From Acinetobacter equi (GTDB lineage Bacteria; Pseudomonadota; Gammaproteobacteria; Pseudomonadales; Moraxellaceae): 64,000 nt of DNA. The notes under the pieces were generated by a model. That model searched no databases. It was given only the letters and a program-made list of their open reading frames with translations, and was not told where the DNA came from. The stretch lies in NCBI RefSeq assembly GCF_001307195.1, contig NZ_CP012808.1:682001-746000 (forward strand), read 5' to 3'. The translations under genes were made by a program, and so were the position numbers. Below, piece after piece: positions 32,937-44,093 of this stretch. How positions within the stretch are numbered: position 1 is the first letter of the stretch; every line of letters starts with the position of its first letter.

Positions 32937-34637
32937 TTAGAACGTAACACGCTTATATTCACGATACTCTGGCTTCCAGAAATTATCATCAATTGCTTGT
33001 CTCAAAGCTTCATCGCTTACTACAGGAGCAACTCCTGCTTCCATTGCAGCTTTTGCAACTTGATAAGCAATGATTTTTGAAACTTTTTGAATTCCATCTA
33101 AATCTGGCAATAAGTCTGCATCTGGATCTTGTAACTTAGGTGAACAATCTGCTAATGCATTACTTGATGCCATTAACATACTATCCGTTACACGTGTAGC
33201 ACCACATGCCACAATACCTAAACCAATACCAGGGAAAATGTAAGAGTTATTACACTGTGCGATATGGTGTAATTTTCCTTGATAATTTACAGGTACAAAT
33301 GGACTACCCGTCGCAATTAAAGCCCTACCATCTGTCCAATTTAGAATATCAGCAGGAACTGCTTCTACACGTGATGTTGGATTAGATAATGGCATTACAA
33401 TTGGACGTTCACAGTTTTGCGCTAAGGTACGAATCACTTCTTCAGTGAATAAACCTGGTTGACCTGATACACCAATTAAAACAGTTGGCTTCGCATGTTT
33501 TACAACTTCTAATAAAGAAATCATACCGCTTGCATCAGCCCATGCAGATACCGCTTCTGGTTTTTGTGCCAAATTACGTTGGAAGTCAAGTAAGTTTGGT
33601 TGATTTTCAGTAATTAAACCAAAACGATCAACCATAAACACGCGTGCACGTGCTTCTGCATCCGTTAATCCTTCAAAGACCATTTGTGCAATGATTTGTT
33701 CTGCAATACCACAACCTGCTGAACCTGCACCTAAGAATGTAATGACTTGATCTTTCAGTTGCTTACCTGCTGCACGTGAAGCAGCAATTAAACTACCAAC
33801 AGAAACTGCAGCCGTACCTTGAATATCATCATTAAAACAACATAATTGATCACGATACTTTTTCAACAACGGCATCGCATTATTTTGTGCAAAATCTTCA
33901 AATTGAATTAAAGCTTTTGGCCAACGGCGTTTAATTGCATTAATTACTTTATCAACAAATGCATAATATTCATCTCCACTTAAACGTGGTTGTCTGCATC
34001 CCATATAAATAGGATCATTCAGCAATTGCTGGTTATTTGTACCAACATCTAATGTAATTGGTAATGTGTAAGCTGGGCTGATACCGCCACAAGCGGTATA
34101 TAGCGAAAGTTTTCCAATAGGAATCCCCATTCCACCAATGCCTTGGTCTCCTAAGCCCAAAATACGTTCGCCATCAGTAATCACGATCACTTTGACATTT
34201 TTCTTTCTTACATTATGCAAAATCGTATCAATATGATCACGATCAGGATAAGAAATAAAAATACCACGATGACGACGGTAAATATCTGAGAATCGTTGAC
34301 ATGCCTCACCTACCGTTGGGGTATAAATGATCGGCATCATTTCACTTAAATGATCTTCAATTAAGTGATAAAACAAAGTTTCATTCGTATCTTGAATATT
34401 TCTTAAGTAAATATGTTTGTTAATCGCATCATTAAATGCGCTAAATTGCTGATACGAGCGCTGACTTTGCTCTTCAATACTTTCAATTACATATGGAATT
34501 AAACCATGTAAATTGAAGTGTGAGCGCTCTTCTTCAGTAAAAGCAGATCCTTTATTTAATAAAGGTAGTTCTAATAATGTATTTCCTGCGTAAGGAATAT
34601 ATAAAGGTTTCTTTGTTGCGGTTGTATCTGATGCCAT
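32937..34637 (-). CDS. maeA: NAD-dependent malic enzyme
   Basis: Oxidative decarboxylation of malate to pyruvate. From ATG 34637 the protein is 566 residues (579 from the in-frame 34676 start). Signatures: [61 protein letters not shown] and the Rossmann [12 protein letters not shown]. The large form without a phosphotransacetylase domain is the MaeA/SfcA type. The choice between the two starts is uncertain because neither has a strong ribosome-binding site. Confidence 0.95.
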   Translation of the reverse strand: MASDTTATKKPLYIPYAGNTLLELPLLNKGSAFTEEERSHFNLHGLIPYVIESIEEQSQRSYQQFSAFNDAINKHIYLRNIQDTNETLFYHLIEDHLSEMMPIIYTPTVGEACQRFSDIYRRHRGIFISYPDRDHIDTILHNVRKKNVKVIVITDGERILGLGDQGIGGMGIPIGKLSLYTACGGISPAYTLPITLDVGTNNQQLLNDPIYMGCRQPRLSGDEYYAFVDKVINAIKRRWPKALIQFEDFAQNNAMPLLKKYRDQLCCFNDDIQGTAAVSVGSLIAASRAAGKQLKDQVITFLGAGSAGCGIAEQIIAQMVFEGLTDAEARARVFMVDRFGLITENQPNLLDFQRNLAQKPEAVSAWADASGMISLLEVVKHAKPTVLIGVSGQPGLFTEEVIRTLAQNCERPIVMPLSNPTSRVEAVPADILNWTDGRALIATGSPFVPVNYQGKLHHIAQCNNSYIFPGIGLGIVACGATRVTDSMLMASSNALADCSPKLQDPDADLLPDLDGIQKVSKIIAYQVAKAAMEAGVAPVVSDEALRQAIDDNFWKPEYREYKRVTF

Positions 34638-34676
34638 TTCCGATCTCATTTTGGACAACTTCGAAGGAATTTTCAA

Positions 34677-34989
34677 AAGAGAAAATACCTATCTAGCTTT
34701 ATGTGTATAGCTTACCTTTATTTCCACAAAAAATGTCATTTTGTAGATTGATATTGAATCTATCATTATTTTATCAATAAATAAAAAATGAATTTAATAG
34801 TTGTTTTGTATATTTATTATTCATAATTGGCTATTTATTAACTGTTTTTAGATTTTGATCAAATTTTAAGTGATAGAAAAAAAATTTAAATGCTCATAAA
34901 TAATCGAATATTTGCTATTTATTTGCACTACTTATCATTTTAAAAATAAATACCATGTAATTTATTAGGAATAGTGATCTGGTTATCAT
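34677..34989. other. 313-bp AT-rich intergenic region, nothing recognised
   Basis: Upstream of maeA and downstream of the DUF2798 gene. It probably holds the maeA promoter. I see no ORF, repeat or clear stem-loop. Confidence 0.6.
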
Positions 34990-35274
34990 TTATTTAGATG
35001 ACTTTAGATGTGATATATCAACAAAAATACCAACAAATCGTCTCACCCAAGGTAAGAGCAAAAGTACAATTGGAAATGCCATCGACCAAGAGATCATCCA
35101 ATTTTTTAGCCACAAATCAATAAAACCGTCATACCATCCTATATTTCTTAACAGATTAATCAGTGAAATAATTCCACTCATTAAACAAGATAAAATAAAC
35201 GGTACAAATATATTTGCCCATTTCGCTGAAAGCTTAGGAATATTACGAATTTTTCTCATTTTTTCTTGATACAT
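34990..35274 (-). CDS. DUF2798 family membrane protein
   Basis: 94 residues with two membrane segments (about 22-44 and 60-80). The pattern LSAKWANIFVPFILSCLMSGIIS, then WLKNWMISWSMAFPIVLLLLPWVRRFV matches the DUF2798 family. Function unknown. Monocistronic. Confidence 0.8.
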   Translation of the reverse strand: MYQEKMRKIRNIPKLSAKWANIFVPFILSCLMSGIISLINLLRNIGWYDGFIDLWLKNWMISWSMAFPIVLLLLPWVRRFVGIFVDISHLKSSK

Positions 35275-35458
35275 TTTTATTCAATAAATCATTTATTGGC
35301 TATCTAATATGTCATAACAATCGTATTTTTTTATTCTATTTTTCTACAAACCATATAAAAATATTCGCACAATATTCATTCAGTACAATTGCACTCACCT
35401 AAAGGGCTGGAAATTTGCTATATTTAGCGTTTCTCTGCGACATTTATTTTCGATTGAT

Positions 35459-37249
35459 ATGAATACGGCAATACAAGCAGCGCTGGAACATGCAGTGCAA
35501 AACCTTCAAAACGAAGGTGTTCTTCCATCCGATTGGAACAATACAAGCAATTTGACTCGTACTAAAGACCGAAGCCACGGTGACTTTGCGTCAAATATTG
35601 CAATGATTGCTTCTAAAGCTGCAGGTATGAAGCCACGAGATTTAGCAGAAAAAATTCTCGCAAATCTTCCAGAAGTTGCCGACATTAGCAAAGCAGAAAT
35701 TGCAGGTCCTGGCTTTATCAACTTCTTTTTAAATGCAGATCAACGCTTTACGATTTTAGATCAAATCCAAGCACAAAAAGAGCAATTTGGTCGTACAACC
35801 GTAAATGCTGAAAAACGTATTCAAGTTGAATTCGTTTCTGCAAACCCAACGTCTAGCCTCCACGTAGGTCACGGTCGTGGTGCTGCCTACGGTATGACAG
35901 TTGCAAATTTACTTGAAGCAACTGGTGCAAAAGTAGATCGTGAATACTATGTAAATGATGCAGGTCGTCAAATGGACATCCTTGCAACATCAACTTATTT
36001 ACGTTACTTAGAACTTACTGGTCAAACATTAGTATTTCCAAAAAATGCTTACCAAGGTGACTACGTTAAAGAAATCGCACAAAGCATTATCAATAAAGAT
36101 GGTGATGCTTATGTACGCCCAGTTGCCGATGTATATAAAGACGTCCCTGAAGACGTTCAATATGCCGCTGAACTTGATGCAGATGGTAATAAAGTTGTAC
36201 TTTCAGGTGATAAAGAAAAACATATTGATGGCTTAATCTTCAATTCACAAAACTTAATTGCTGAAGGCTATCGTGTTTTCCATCAAGCAGCACTAAAAGC
36301 AATTCTTGAAGATATTAAAGATGACCTTGGTGAATTTGGTGTAACTTTCAATCAATGGTTCAGTGAAGCAACATTGACTGAAAAAATTGATGAAGCACTT
36401 CAAATGCTTGATCAACGTGGTTTCTTATATGAAAAAGATGGCAATATTTGGTTCAAATCGACTGAATTTGGCGATGAAAAAGACCGTGTTGTAAAACGTC
36501 GTAATGGACAAACAACTTATTTTGCATCTGACATTGCTTATCACTTAAATAAACTACAACGTGGTTATACAGACCTTATTGATATTTGGGGTTCAGATCA
36601 CCACGGTTATATTACTCGTGTAAAAGCTGCAATTGATGCTCTAGGTTATGACTCTAAAAAACTTACAGTTCTTTTAGTTCAGTTTGTAAGCTTATGGCGT
36701 GGCGGTGAGATGGTTCAAATGTCATCTCGTTCGGGTCAATTTGTAACTTTACGTGACTTACGTAAAGAAGTTGGTAATGATGCTGCTCGTTTCTATTACG
36801 TAATGCGTAAGTCTGAACAACACATTGATTTCGACTTAGATCTTGCTGTTTCACAAAGTAAAGATAATGCTGTGTACTACATTCAATATGCACATGCACG
36901 TATTTGTCGTATGCTTGAAAAAGCAGCAGCAACTGATGTGAATTTCTCTGCAGAAAATGCTCGTCAATTTGCAGCAAAACTTGATCTTGATGCTGAAACT
37001 GAAATTTTAGCTAAACTTGCAGCTTATCCTGAAATTGTGGCACGTGCTGCAAATAGCTACGAACCACATCAGGTTGGTAACTATTTGAAAGAATTAGCCG
37101 CATTATTCCACGGCTGGTACAACGAACATAAAGTTCTAAATGATGATGCTGAACTTACACAAGCACGTTTATTACTTTCAGTGAATGTACAACAAGTTTT
37201 ACGTAATGGTTTAGAATTACTTGGTGTTTCTGCACCAGAATCAATGTAA
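35459..37249 (+). CDS. argS: Arginyl-tRNA synthetase
   Basis: Class I synthetase charging tRNA-Arg; 596 residues. N-terminal Add-1 tRNA-binding domain, HIGH-type motif in SSLHVGHGRGAAYG (about residue 135), a KMSK-like segment MVQMSSRSG, and a C-terminal DALR anticodon-binding domain. Complete and of normal length. Confidence 0.98.
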   Translation: MNTAIQAALEHAVQNLQNEGVLPSDWNNTSNLTRTKDRSHGDFASNIAMIASKAAGMKPRDLAEKILANLPEVADISKAEIAGPGFINFFLNADQRFTILDQIQAQKEQFGRTTVNAEKRIQVEFVSANPTSSLHVGHGRGAAYGMTVANLLEATGAKVDREYYVNDAGRQMDILATSTYLRYLELTGQTLVFPKNAYQGDYVKEIAQSIINKDGDAYVRPVADVYKDVPEDVQYAAELDADGNKVVLSGDKEKHIDGLIFNSQNLIAEGYRVFHQAALKAILEDIKDDLGEFGVTFNQWFSEATLTEKIDEALQMLDQRGFLYEKDGNIWFKSTEFGDEKDRVVKRRNGQTTYFASDIAYHLNKLQRGYTDLIDIWGSDHHGYITRVKAAIDALGYDSKKLTVLLVQFVSLWRGGEMVQMSSRSGQFVTLRDLRKEVGNDAARFYYVMRKSEQHIDFDLDLAVSQSKDNAVYYIQYAHARICRMLEKAAATDVNFSAENARQFAAKLDLDAETEILAKLAAYPEIVARAANSYEPHQVGNYLKELAALFHGWYNEHKVLNDDAELTQARLLLSVNVQQVLRNGLELLGVSAPESM

Positions 37250-37317
37250 TTCTAAAATTACAGATCATGTATATATTTTCAAAATAAGATGAAATATTTC
37301 TTTTTTTTGAAGATTTA

Positions 37318-37348
37318 AGTAAACAGGACTCTACGTCCTGTTTACTTA
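37318..37348 (+). terminator. Terminator of argS
   Basis: Twelve-base stem AGTAAACAGGAC / GTCCTGTTTACT with a five-base loop. Confidence 0.75.
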
Positions 37349-37411
37349 TTTAAAACACTTCAGTAATGTTACAGTATTGATATAAACAATGAATAACAAA
37401 GAGGTTTCCTC

Positions 37412-38002
37412 GTGTTTGGAAAAACGCAACGCGGTGTATCTGAAAGACCCAATAAGCCAAAAAAGTCACTCATTCCATCATGGCTTGGAACATTAGTCGT
37501 TATTCTGGTTATTCTATGTTTTGGCCTAGCGCTTTTATTGTGGAAACCTTGGGAACCAGTACAACCTAAAAGTGATGCTACAGTTGAAAGATCTCAAGAA
37601 GATACTAACAGCGAATATCGCTTCTATGATTTATTGCCACAACAACAAGTCACCCCTATTCCTGAACAAGCAATTCCTGAAACAAAAGAGCAAGCAACTG
37701 TGGTTATTGTTGAAGCACCACCAACAACAGCCTCATCAGAAGTTGGTCTTATTTCCGAACCAACTGCAACAAAGCCAAGTTATATCTTACAAGTTCGTAG
37801 TTATAATAATCCAGATGCAGCAGATGCGCGTCGCGCTGAAATTATTTTAAATGGCTTATCTGCAGATGTAATTCGTACTGTAGAAAATGGTGAAACATGG
37901 TACCGCGTGATTTCAGGACCATATGAATCTCAACAATCCGCAGTCATTGCACAGCAAACTTTACAACATAGTGGTATTGATTCTATTGTGATTAAACACT
38001 AA
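37412..38002 (+). CDS. SPOR domain protein, inner-membrane anchored
   Basis: 196 residues starting at GTG with a GAGG Shine-Dalgarno. One membrane helix (about 27-48), a Pro/Gln/Glu-rich periplasmic linker, and a SPOR domain at about 120-196 (YILQVRSYNNPDAADARRAEIIL, WYRVISGPYES). SPOR domains bind denuded peptidoglycan at division septa. FtsN-like proteins commonly follow argS, so it is a likely divisome protein, although shorter than classical FtsN. Confidence 0.85.
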   Translation: MFGKTQRGVSERPNKPKKSLIPSWLGTLVVILVILCFGLALLLWKPWEPVQPKSDATVERSQEDTNSEYRFYDLLPQQQVTPIPEQAIPETKEQATVVIVEAPPTTASSEVGLISEPTATKPSYILQVRSYNNPDAADARRAEIILNGLSADVIRTVENGETWYRVISGPYESQQSAVIAQQTLQHSGIDSIVIKH

Positions 38003-38013
38003 AAATTAGAATA

Positions 38014-38042
38014 TAAAAAAGATGCTTTTGCATCTTTTTTTT
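38014..38042. terminator. Bidirectional terminator between SPOR gene and pirin
   Basis: Stem AAAAAAGATGC / GCATCTTTTTT with a TTTT loop between convergent genes. Confidence 0.8.
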
Positions 38043-38064
38043 ATATTTATACTTTAATCAAAAT

Positions 38065-39015
38065 CTATTTAGAAGATCTCATTCGATCTGGCAAGATCGG
38101 TGCTTTAAGTCTTTCACCATCATAATGTGGAATTGAGCCAAAACGAGCATCCTCATTTACCCATTGTTCTCTTGCAATTGCTAATTCTTCTTGAGTTCTG
38201 CCGACAAAATTCCACCATAATAAAATTGGCGATTCAAACGGCTCACCACCTAACATTAAAACTCGGCTATTCGCATGAATATATATTTCAATTTCATTCA
38301 TGCCTGTTTCCAATGTCACCATATTATCTAATGTTAATTCATGTCCATTGATCGTTGCCGAGCCATCTAACACCATAAAGCCATATTCGAATTTTGAATT
38401 TAATTGAAGCTTTGTAGAGGTTGAAGTCTGTGCAAATAAATCCACACCCAATAATTCAGTATGAACAGCAACAGGCGATCGCGTATTTAAAAACTCCCCA
38501 ACCAATACCGTAAATTCAATCCCCTCTCCTTCAATTGTAGGGAGCGTTGGATAATGGTCAAACTGTGGTGCCATATTGCGCTTATCATCAGGCAATGCAA
38601 TCCAAAGCTGTGCAGCGTGCATACGTGTTTCAGTATCTGGTGCAACTTCAGTATGTGAAATACCATAACCTGCAGTCATTAAATTCACTTGTTTAGGGCG
38701 AATCAATTGGTTAGTCGTTCCCAAGCTATCACTATGTAGCATCGTGCCTTCAATCATCCATGTGAATGTCTGCAAGCCCATGTGTGGATGTGGACCAACA
38801 TCTAGACCATCACCTTGTGGAAAATGTACTGGACCCGCATGATCTAAAAAGCACCATGCACCAATCATGCGCTTTTGTCGACTTGGTAATGCTCGTTTAA
38901 TAACAGTACCTTGACCAATTTCAGCACGTCGAATAGGAACTTCTTGAATAAATTGATTAATATATTTTTCGCAATCATCTGAATGAGACATATCAGTATA
39001 GTTACTGTTACTCAT
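38065..39015 (-). CDS. Pirin family protein (cupin)
   Basis: 316-residue bicupin, the second pirin of this window. Metal-site residues appear in GPHPHMGLQTFTWMIEG and GYGISHTEVAP; a pirin C-terminal cupin is present (about 190-290, ending GGEPFESPILLWWNFVG). Different subgroup from the pirin at 10.5 kb. Role unknown beyond family. Confidence 0.88.
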   Translation of the reverse strand: MSNSNYTDMSHSDDCEKYINQFIQEVPIRRAEIGQGTVIKRALPSRQKRMIGAWCFLDHAGPVHFPQGDGLDVGPHPHMGLQTFTWMIEGTMLHSDSLGTTNQLIRPKQVNLMTAGYGISHTEVAPDTETRMHAAQLWIALPDDKRNMAPQFDHYPTLPTIEGEGIEFTVLVGEFLNTRSPVAVHTELLGVDLFAQTSTSTKLQLNSKFEYGFMVLDGSATINGHELTLDNMVTLETGMNEIEIYIHANSRVLMLGGEPFESPILLWWNFVGRTQEELAIAREQWVNEDARFGSIPHYDGERLKAPILPDRMRSSK

Positions 39016-39254
39016 ATTCCTGTTCCTTTATTTTTAATATCTCTATACCTATAACATTACCCTATTTTTATTATTTTTCGAGATATTATCTACATACACT
39101 GAATTTCATATTTAGGACAATAGATTATCTCTATTCATAAGTCTAATTCGCAGAATAAGTATAGTGATCTTAGATAGCACTGTACGAAAGGATAATATCT
39201 CTTGTATATTTTTTGTGTAATTTTCAACTATTTACTTTATTGTGAGTATCAATT

Positions 39255-41675
39255 TTGAAAATTAAAAAAATTTCAGAGATTAAAAACTTTTCCATTTTTA
39301 AAGATTTTGATTGGGACACTAATTTAACTTATCAAAATAAACAAAGACAGAATGAAGTCTATGATTTTAAGGATATCAATATCCTTTATGGACGTAACTA
39401 TTCTGGAAAAACAAGTCTTTCAAAAATAATTCGCAGTCTTGAGAAAAAACAACTTCCGCTTAAATATGATAATCCTGATTTTAAAATTAAGCTTTCTGAT
39501 GATACTGAGATCACTCAAAATACTTTACAAACTTTTGAACATCCTATTCATGTTTACAATTCAGACTTCGTAAAGGAAAACTTAAAATTTATTCATAATG
39601 AAAATGACAACATTGAGTCATTTTCGGTAACTTTAGGTGGTGACAATCAGCAAATTCTAGAGCAGATTCAAAAATTAAAAGGTGAATTAGGTTCAAATGA
39701 AGAAAATAATAAATCAGGTATCTATCTTGATATTCATAATAAAGAACACCAAGTCAGAAAGGCTAGTGAAAATCACAATGCTAAAAACCGTCATTTGGAA
39801 AATACACTTTCAGATAAAGCGACTCGCGGCTCTGAATCAATAAAGAGTCAACATACTCTATTTGGAGATATTAATTACTCTATAACCAAACTTAGAAATG
39901 ATCTTACCGAAGTTCAAAAATCTAGCTTTCAAGTTTTATCTGAAGATCAAAAAATAGAAAAATTAGCCTTGATAAAACAAACTGAATTACCCACCCCACC
40001 TGAAATTCCTAAATATACTTTAAACTTTTCTTCACTTCTTCAAGCAACAACTGAAACTTTAAAAACCGTTGTTAGCCTTAGTGGAAAAATTGAAGAATTA
40101 ACAAATAACCCCACATTAAACTCATGGGTGCAAACAGGACATCAACTCCACCATGATCGGGACACCTGTGCATTTTGTAATAACAAAATTTCAGAAGAAA
40201 GAGAACAAACCCTGAATCAGCATTTCAATCAAGAATTTCAAATACTTCAAAGCAGAATATCAAAGGGTATTCAACTTTTAGATAAAGAATTAGACAGTGA
40301 AATTTTAAAATTTAATTTAAATATCAATCTCTATTATCAACAATATCACTCTAGGCTCTCAGCATTAAGCTCAAACCTAGACTCTTCATTTAGTAAACAA
40401 AAAGCATCACTTGAACAACTAAAAATTGCACTCGAGCAGAAACAAAATAACCCTTTTATAGAACTAGAATCTAACAACCCGCAAGATTACTCTCTAGAAA
40501 TCACAACTATTCTTGATCAAATTTCTGATATTCGAAATCAGTGCATCCGATTGAATAGTGACTTAAAAACCAAACAGGAAGAAGCTAAAAAAGCTGTACG
40601 CCTTAACCACGTTTATCACTTCTTACAAGATATTAACCACACTCAATTAACTTCTGATATAGAGTTTGCATTGCAAGCTATAGCACCTTTAAAAACAGAA
40701 CTAGCAACGCTAAGAACTCGAAAAGATACACTTCTATCAGATATTGAAACTGAAGAGGCTAAATTAAAATCTGAGGGCGAAGCTTGTAACCGTATTAAAG
40801 AGCTTTTAAATCATGAATTTGGACATTCATCATTAAGTTTAGAACCAATTGAGGTCGATACTATGAATGGAAAGCAGATCAAATTTGAAATACAGCGTAT
40901 TAAAGATGGAAATAAAACTAAAGCTCACAATTTGAGTGAAGGTGAATGTAGCTTAATTTCATTCTGCTATTTCTTAGCTAAAATTCAAGATGATTTAGAC
41001 CACGATAAAAAGCCAATTATTTGGATAGATGATCCAATTTGTAGTCTTGACAACAACCATATATATCTCATTTACTCATTATTAGAGAATTTATGCTTAG
41101 AGAACAATTACAATCAACTATTTATTTCAACTCATAATTTAGATTTTTTGAAATATCTAACTCAACTTACACCTATGGGAAAAACAGCAACTACAATTAA
41201 ACGCGAAAAAGCTTTCTATCAAATCGAGAGAGCTTTCACTTGTTCTATATTAAAAAAGATGCCACTCCATTTACAAGAAAATTCAAGTGAATTCATATAC
41301 CTATTCGATCAGATTTATAAATGTTCCTTAGCAATCGACGTAGATGATTCAAATCATATTTACTTTTATAACTTCGCTAATAATGCTAGAAAATTCCTAG
41401 AAATCTATACTTACTACCTTTTCCCTAATCCTCAATTAAAAGACAGACAAAGACTTCAAAGATTTTGGGGTGATAGACTGCCACGTATTTTTAGTGAACG
41501 CATTAATCATGATGGATCTCACGCAGTGACTATTCTAGAAGGAAAAATAACTTTGCGAGATTTTAGTGAAGTTAATACTAATGCCAAACTTATCTTAAGT
41601 AAGTTAAAGACATCTAATTCTGAGCAGTACAATTGCTTACTTGAGAGTATTGGTATCACGCCTACAACTCAATAA
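39255..41675 (+). CDS. RloC/PrrC-like AAA_13 ATPase, candidate anticodon nuclease
   Basis: 806 residues. Walker A GRNYSGKTS (46-54), long coiled-coil arms (about 130-520) interrupted by a CxxC (C305/C308, DTCAFCNN) that could form a zinc hook, ABC signature LSEGE (560-564), Walker B IIWIDDP (about 588-594) and H-loop FISTHN (H627). The last 180 residues lack ABC motifs but contain ARKFLEIY (R712, E716) and a downstream INHDGSH (H752/H756), which resembles the Arg-x3-Glu...His triad of PrrC/RloC tRNA anticodon nucleases. RloC combines the same zinc hook, ATPase and nuclease. It stands alone between core genes pirin and guaA. ATPase identity is firm; nuclease activity is inferred. Confidence 0.72.
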   Translation: MKIKKISEIKNFSIFKDFDWDTNLTYQNKQRQNEVYDFKDINILYGRNYSGKTSLSKIIRSLEKKQLPLKYDNPDFKIKLSDDTEITQNTLQTFEHPIHVYNSDFVKENLKFIHNENDNIESFSVTLGGDNQQILEQIQKLKGELGSNEENNKSGIYLDIHNKEHQVRKASENHNAKNRHLENTLSDKATRGSESIKSQHTLFGDINYSITKLRNDLTEVQKSSFQVLSEDQKIEKLALIKQTELPTPPEIPKYTLNFSSLLQATTETLKTVVSLSGKIEELTNNPTLNSWVQTGHQLHHDRDTCAFCNNKISEEREQTLNQHFNQEFQILQSRISKGIQLLDKELDSEILKFNLNINLYYQQYHSRLSALSSNLDSSFSKQKASLEQLKIALEQKQNNPFIELESNNPQDYSLEITTILDQISDIRNQCIRLNSDLKTKQEEAKKAVRLNHVYHFLQDINHTQLTSDIEFALQAIAPLKTELATLRTRKDTLLSDIETEEAKLKSEGEACNRIKELLNHEFGHSSLSLEPIEVDTMNGKQIKFEIQRIKDGNKTKAHNLSEGECSLISFCYFLAKIQDDLDHDKKPIIWIDDPICSLDNNHIYLIYSLLENLCLENNYNQLFISTHNLDFLKYLTQLTPMGKTATTIKREKAFYQIERAFTCSILKKMPLHLQENSSEFIYLFDQIYKCSLAIDVDDSNHIYFYNFANNARKFLEIYTYYLFPNPQLKDRQRLQRFWGDRLPRIFSERINHDGSHAVTILEGKITLRDFSEVNTNAKLILSKLKTSNSEQYNCLLESIGITPTTQ

Positions 41676-41702
41676 AAAAGGACACCTAAGCGTCCTTTTT
41701 CT
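41675..41702. terminator. Bidirectional terminator between the RloC-like gene and guaA
   Basis: Stem AAAAAGGAC / GTCCTTTTT between convergent genes. Confidence 0.75.
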
Positions 41703-41722
41703 AAATAATTTCCGTCAGGAAA

Positions 41723-43291
41723 TTATTCCCACTCGATAGTCGCAGGTGGTTTAGATGAAACATCATAAACAACACGTGAAACATCTTTAATTTCATTCAT
41801 GATACGAGTAGAGATTTTATCTACTAAATCATATGGAAGATGAGCAAAGCGAGCTGTCATAAAATCAACAGTTTCAACTGCACGTAATGCAATTACCCAT
41901 GCATAACGACGACCATCACCTACTACACCAACAGATTTAACTGGTTGGAATACAGCAAATGCTTGAGCAGTTTTGTCATACCAACCACTTGCACGAAGTT
42001 CTTGCATGAAAATATCATCTGCTAAACGTAAAATGTCAGCATATTCTTTTTTCACTTCACCAAGAATACGAACACCTAAACCAGGACCTGGGAATGGGTG
42101 ACGGTAAAGCATTTCAAATGGAAGACCTAGAGTCGTACCTAAACGACGTACTTCATCTTTGAACAAGTCACGAATTGGTTCAACAAGTTCAAAAGCTAAA
42201 TCTTCTGGTAAACCACCCACGTTGTGGTGTGATTTAATCACATGTGCTTTACCTTGTTTGCTTGCAGCAGATTCAATAACGTCAGGGTAAATTGTGCCTT
42301 GAGCAAGGAATCTTACACCATCAAGCTTACGTGCTTCTTCAGCAAATACTTCAATGAATTCACGACCAATGATTTTACGTTTTTTCTCTGGATCAACTTC
42401 ACCTTTAAGTGCAGTTAAGAAACGCTCTTCAGCATCTGCACGAATTACACGGATACCCATGTTTTTCGCAAACATATCCATTACTTGCTCGCCTTCGTTC
42501 AAACGAAGTAAGCCGTTATCTACGAATACGCAAGTTAATTGATCGCCAATTGCGCGATGTAAAAGAGCAGCAACTACAGATGAATCAACACCACCTGATA
42601 AGCCTAAAAGAACTTTTTCATCACCAATTTGTTCACGTAACTGTTGTACGCGAAGATCGATAATATTTTCAGAATTCCAAAGGTTACGACATCCACATAC
42701 ACCATGAACGAAGTTAGATAACAATTCTGCACCTTTCGCAGTATGTGTTACTTCAGGGTGGAATTGAATACCATAGAAACGACGTTTTTCATCAGACACC
42801 ATCGCCACTGGGCAGCTTGGTGTACTTGCAGTAATTTGGAAACCTTCAGGGATACGCGTTACTTTATCGCCATGACTCATCCATACTTTAAGTTGATCTT
42901 TTGTATCTTCTAAATCACCAATTAAAGCATCACGTACTTTAATATCAACTTCAGCATAACCAAACTCATGCACTGTACCTGGTTCAACTTTACCACCAAG
43001 CTGTTCAGACATGGTTTGTAAGCCATAGCAAATTCCTAATACAGGAACACCAAGTTCAAATACAACTTGCGGTGCGCGTGGACTACCTTCTTCATGAACA
43101 CTTTCTGGACCACCTGAAAGAATGATCCCGTTTGGGTTAAATGCACGAATGTCTTCTTCAGACATATCGAATGCGTACATTTCTGAATAAACACCAGCTT
43201 CACGTACACGACGTGCAATAAGCTGACTATATTGAGAACCGAAATCCAAAATCAGGATACGGTCTTCAGTAATTTGGGTATTGGTAGTCAT
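41723..43291 (-). CDS. guaA: GMP synthase (glutamine-hydrolysing)
   Basis: Converts XMP to GMP. 522 residues from ATG 43291 ([13 protein letters not shown]). N-terminal class I amidotransferase with catalytic Cys in GICYGLQ and His/Glu in FHPEV; ATP-pyrophosphatase loop [11 protein letters not shown] (about residue 230); C-terminal dimerisation domain ending [13 protein letters not shown]. Complete. Confidence 0.98.
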   Translation of the reverse strand: MTTNTQITEDRILILDFGSQYSQLIARRVREAGVYSEMYAFDMSEEDIRAFNPNGIILSGGPESVHEEGSPRAPQVVFELGVPVLGICYGLQTMSEQLGGKVEPGTVHEFGYAEVDIKVRDALIGDLEDTKDQLKVWMSHGDKVTRIPEGFQITASTPSCPVAMVSDEKRRFYGIQFHPEVTHTAKGAELLSNFVHGVCGCRNLWNSENIIDLRVQQLREQIGDEKVLLGLSGGVDSSVVAALLHRAIGDQLTCVFVDNGLLRLNEGEQVMDMFAKNMGIRVIRADAEERFLTALKGEVDPEKKRKIIGREFIEVFAEEARKLDGVRFLAQGTIYPDVIESAASKQGKAHVIKSHHNVGGLPEDLAFELVEPIRDLFKDEVRRLGTTLGLPFEMLYRHPFPGPGLGVRILGEVKKEYADILRLADDIFMQELRASGWYDKTAQAFAVFQPVKSVGVVGDGRRYAWVIALRAVETVDFMTARFAHLPYDLVDKISTRIMNEIKDVSRVVYDVSSKPPATIEWE

Positions 43292-43486
43292 GGCAAACAA
43301 CTATGCAGGCAACGAGAATAATAAGCGCGACATTCTAACATTTTTCTTGAGCTTACGCACAATATTCGGACAAGCCTTCAATGAAAGTATTTTTCTAGAA
43401 TATATTCAATCTTTTAGTATCGAAAAAATATTCATGAATCATAAAAATGAGCAAATGAAAATTCATTTACTCACCTTGAAAACAGG

Positions 43487-43924
43487 TTATTTTTCCATTA
43501 AATAATCAATACTTAATTTACCTGCACCATTTAACATCAAGAAAAAGAAACCACCTGCAATGGCTAAGTTTTTCATAAATTGAATCGCATCTGCTTCTCC
43601 ACTATGAAAAATAAATGCTGTAGCTATGCTAAACATGCCTAAAACTAATGCAATAAATCTAGTTTGAAATCCTGCTAATAAAGCTAATCCACCACCTAAT
43701 TCAACTAAAATAGTGAAAGGTAATAAGCCTCCAGATACTCCCATTGCTTCCATATATCCTACTGTTGTGCTGTAAGCAGTAATTTTTCCCCAGCCAGCAA
43801 CAATAAAAATATAAGCAACCAATACACGAGCAAAAACATTAATCCATGAGTTAATACTATTTTTTTCTATACTATTTTTAATTACGATATTTGGATTAAA
43901 CATTAAAAACCTATTTTGTTTCAT
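43487..43924 (-). CDS. DoxX family membrane protein
   Basis: 145 residues with four hydrophobic segments; FARVLVAYIFIVAGWGKI and LLPFTILVELGGGLALL are typical DoxX/YphA segments. Function in the family is poorly defined (redox or quinone-linked in some members). The true start may be the internal ATG at 43900 (MFNPNIV). Confidence 0.8.
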   Translation of the reverse strand: MKQNRFLMFNPNIVIKNSIEKNSINSWINVFARVLVAYIFIVAGWGKITAYSTTVGYMEAMGVSGGLLPFTILVELGGGLALLAGFQTRFIALVLGMFSIATAFIFHSGEADAIQFMKNLAIAGGFFFLMLNGAGKLSIDYLMEK

Positions 43925-44093
43925 TATTTGATGGCATATCTTACAGAAAGTTCATTATTAGAATAAATGATCTTTTTTCATACACATCATTCTATTTTTG
44001 CAACGAACTTAATTCAAAATAATTTATTTTTGATACTGACTTTCTATGTATGGACTGCTAGGATTTGTTTAATTTTTCGCAACACTGTCCAGC

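Noticed and set aside
43281..43505. Short + strand open frame between guaA and doxX
   Set aside because: Low-complexity product, no ribosome-binding site, overlaps the guaA start and doxX end.
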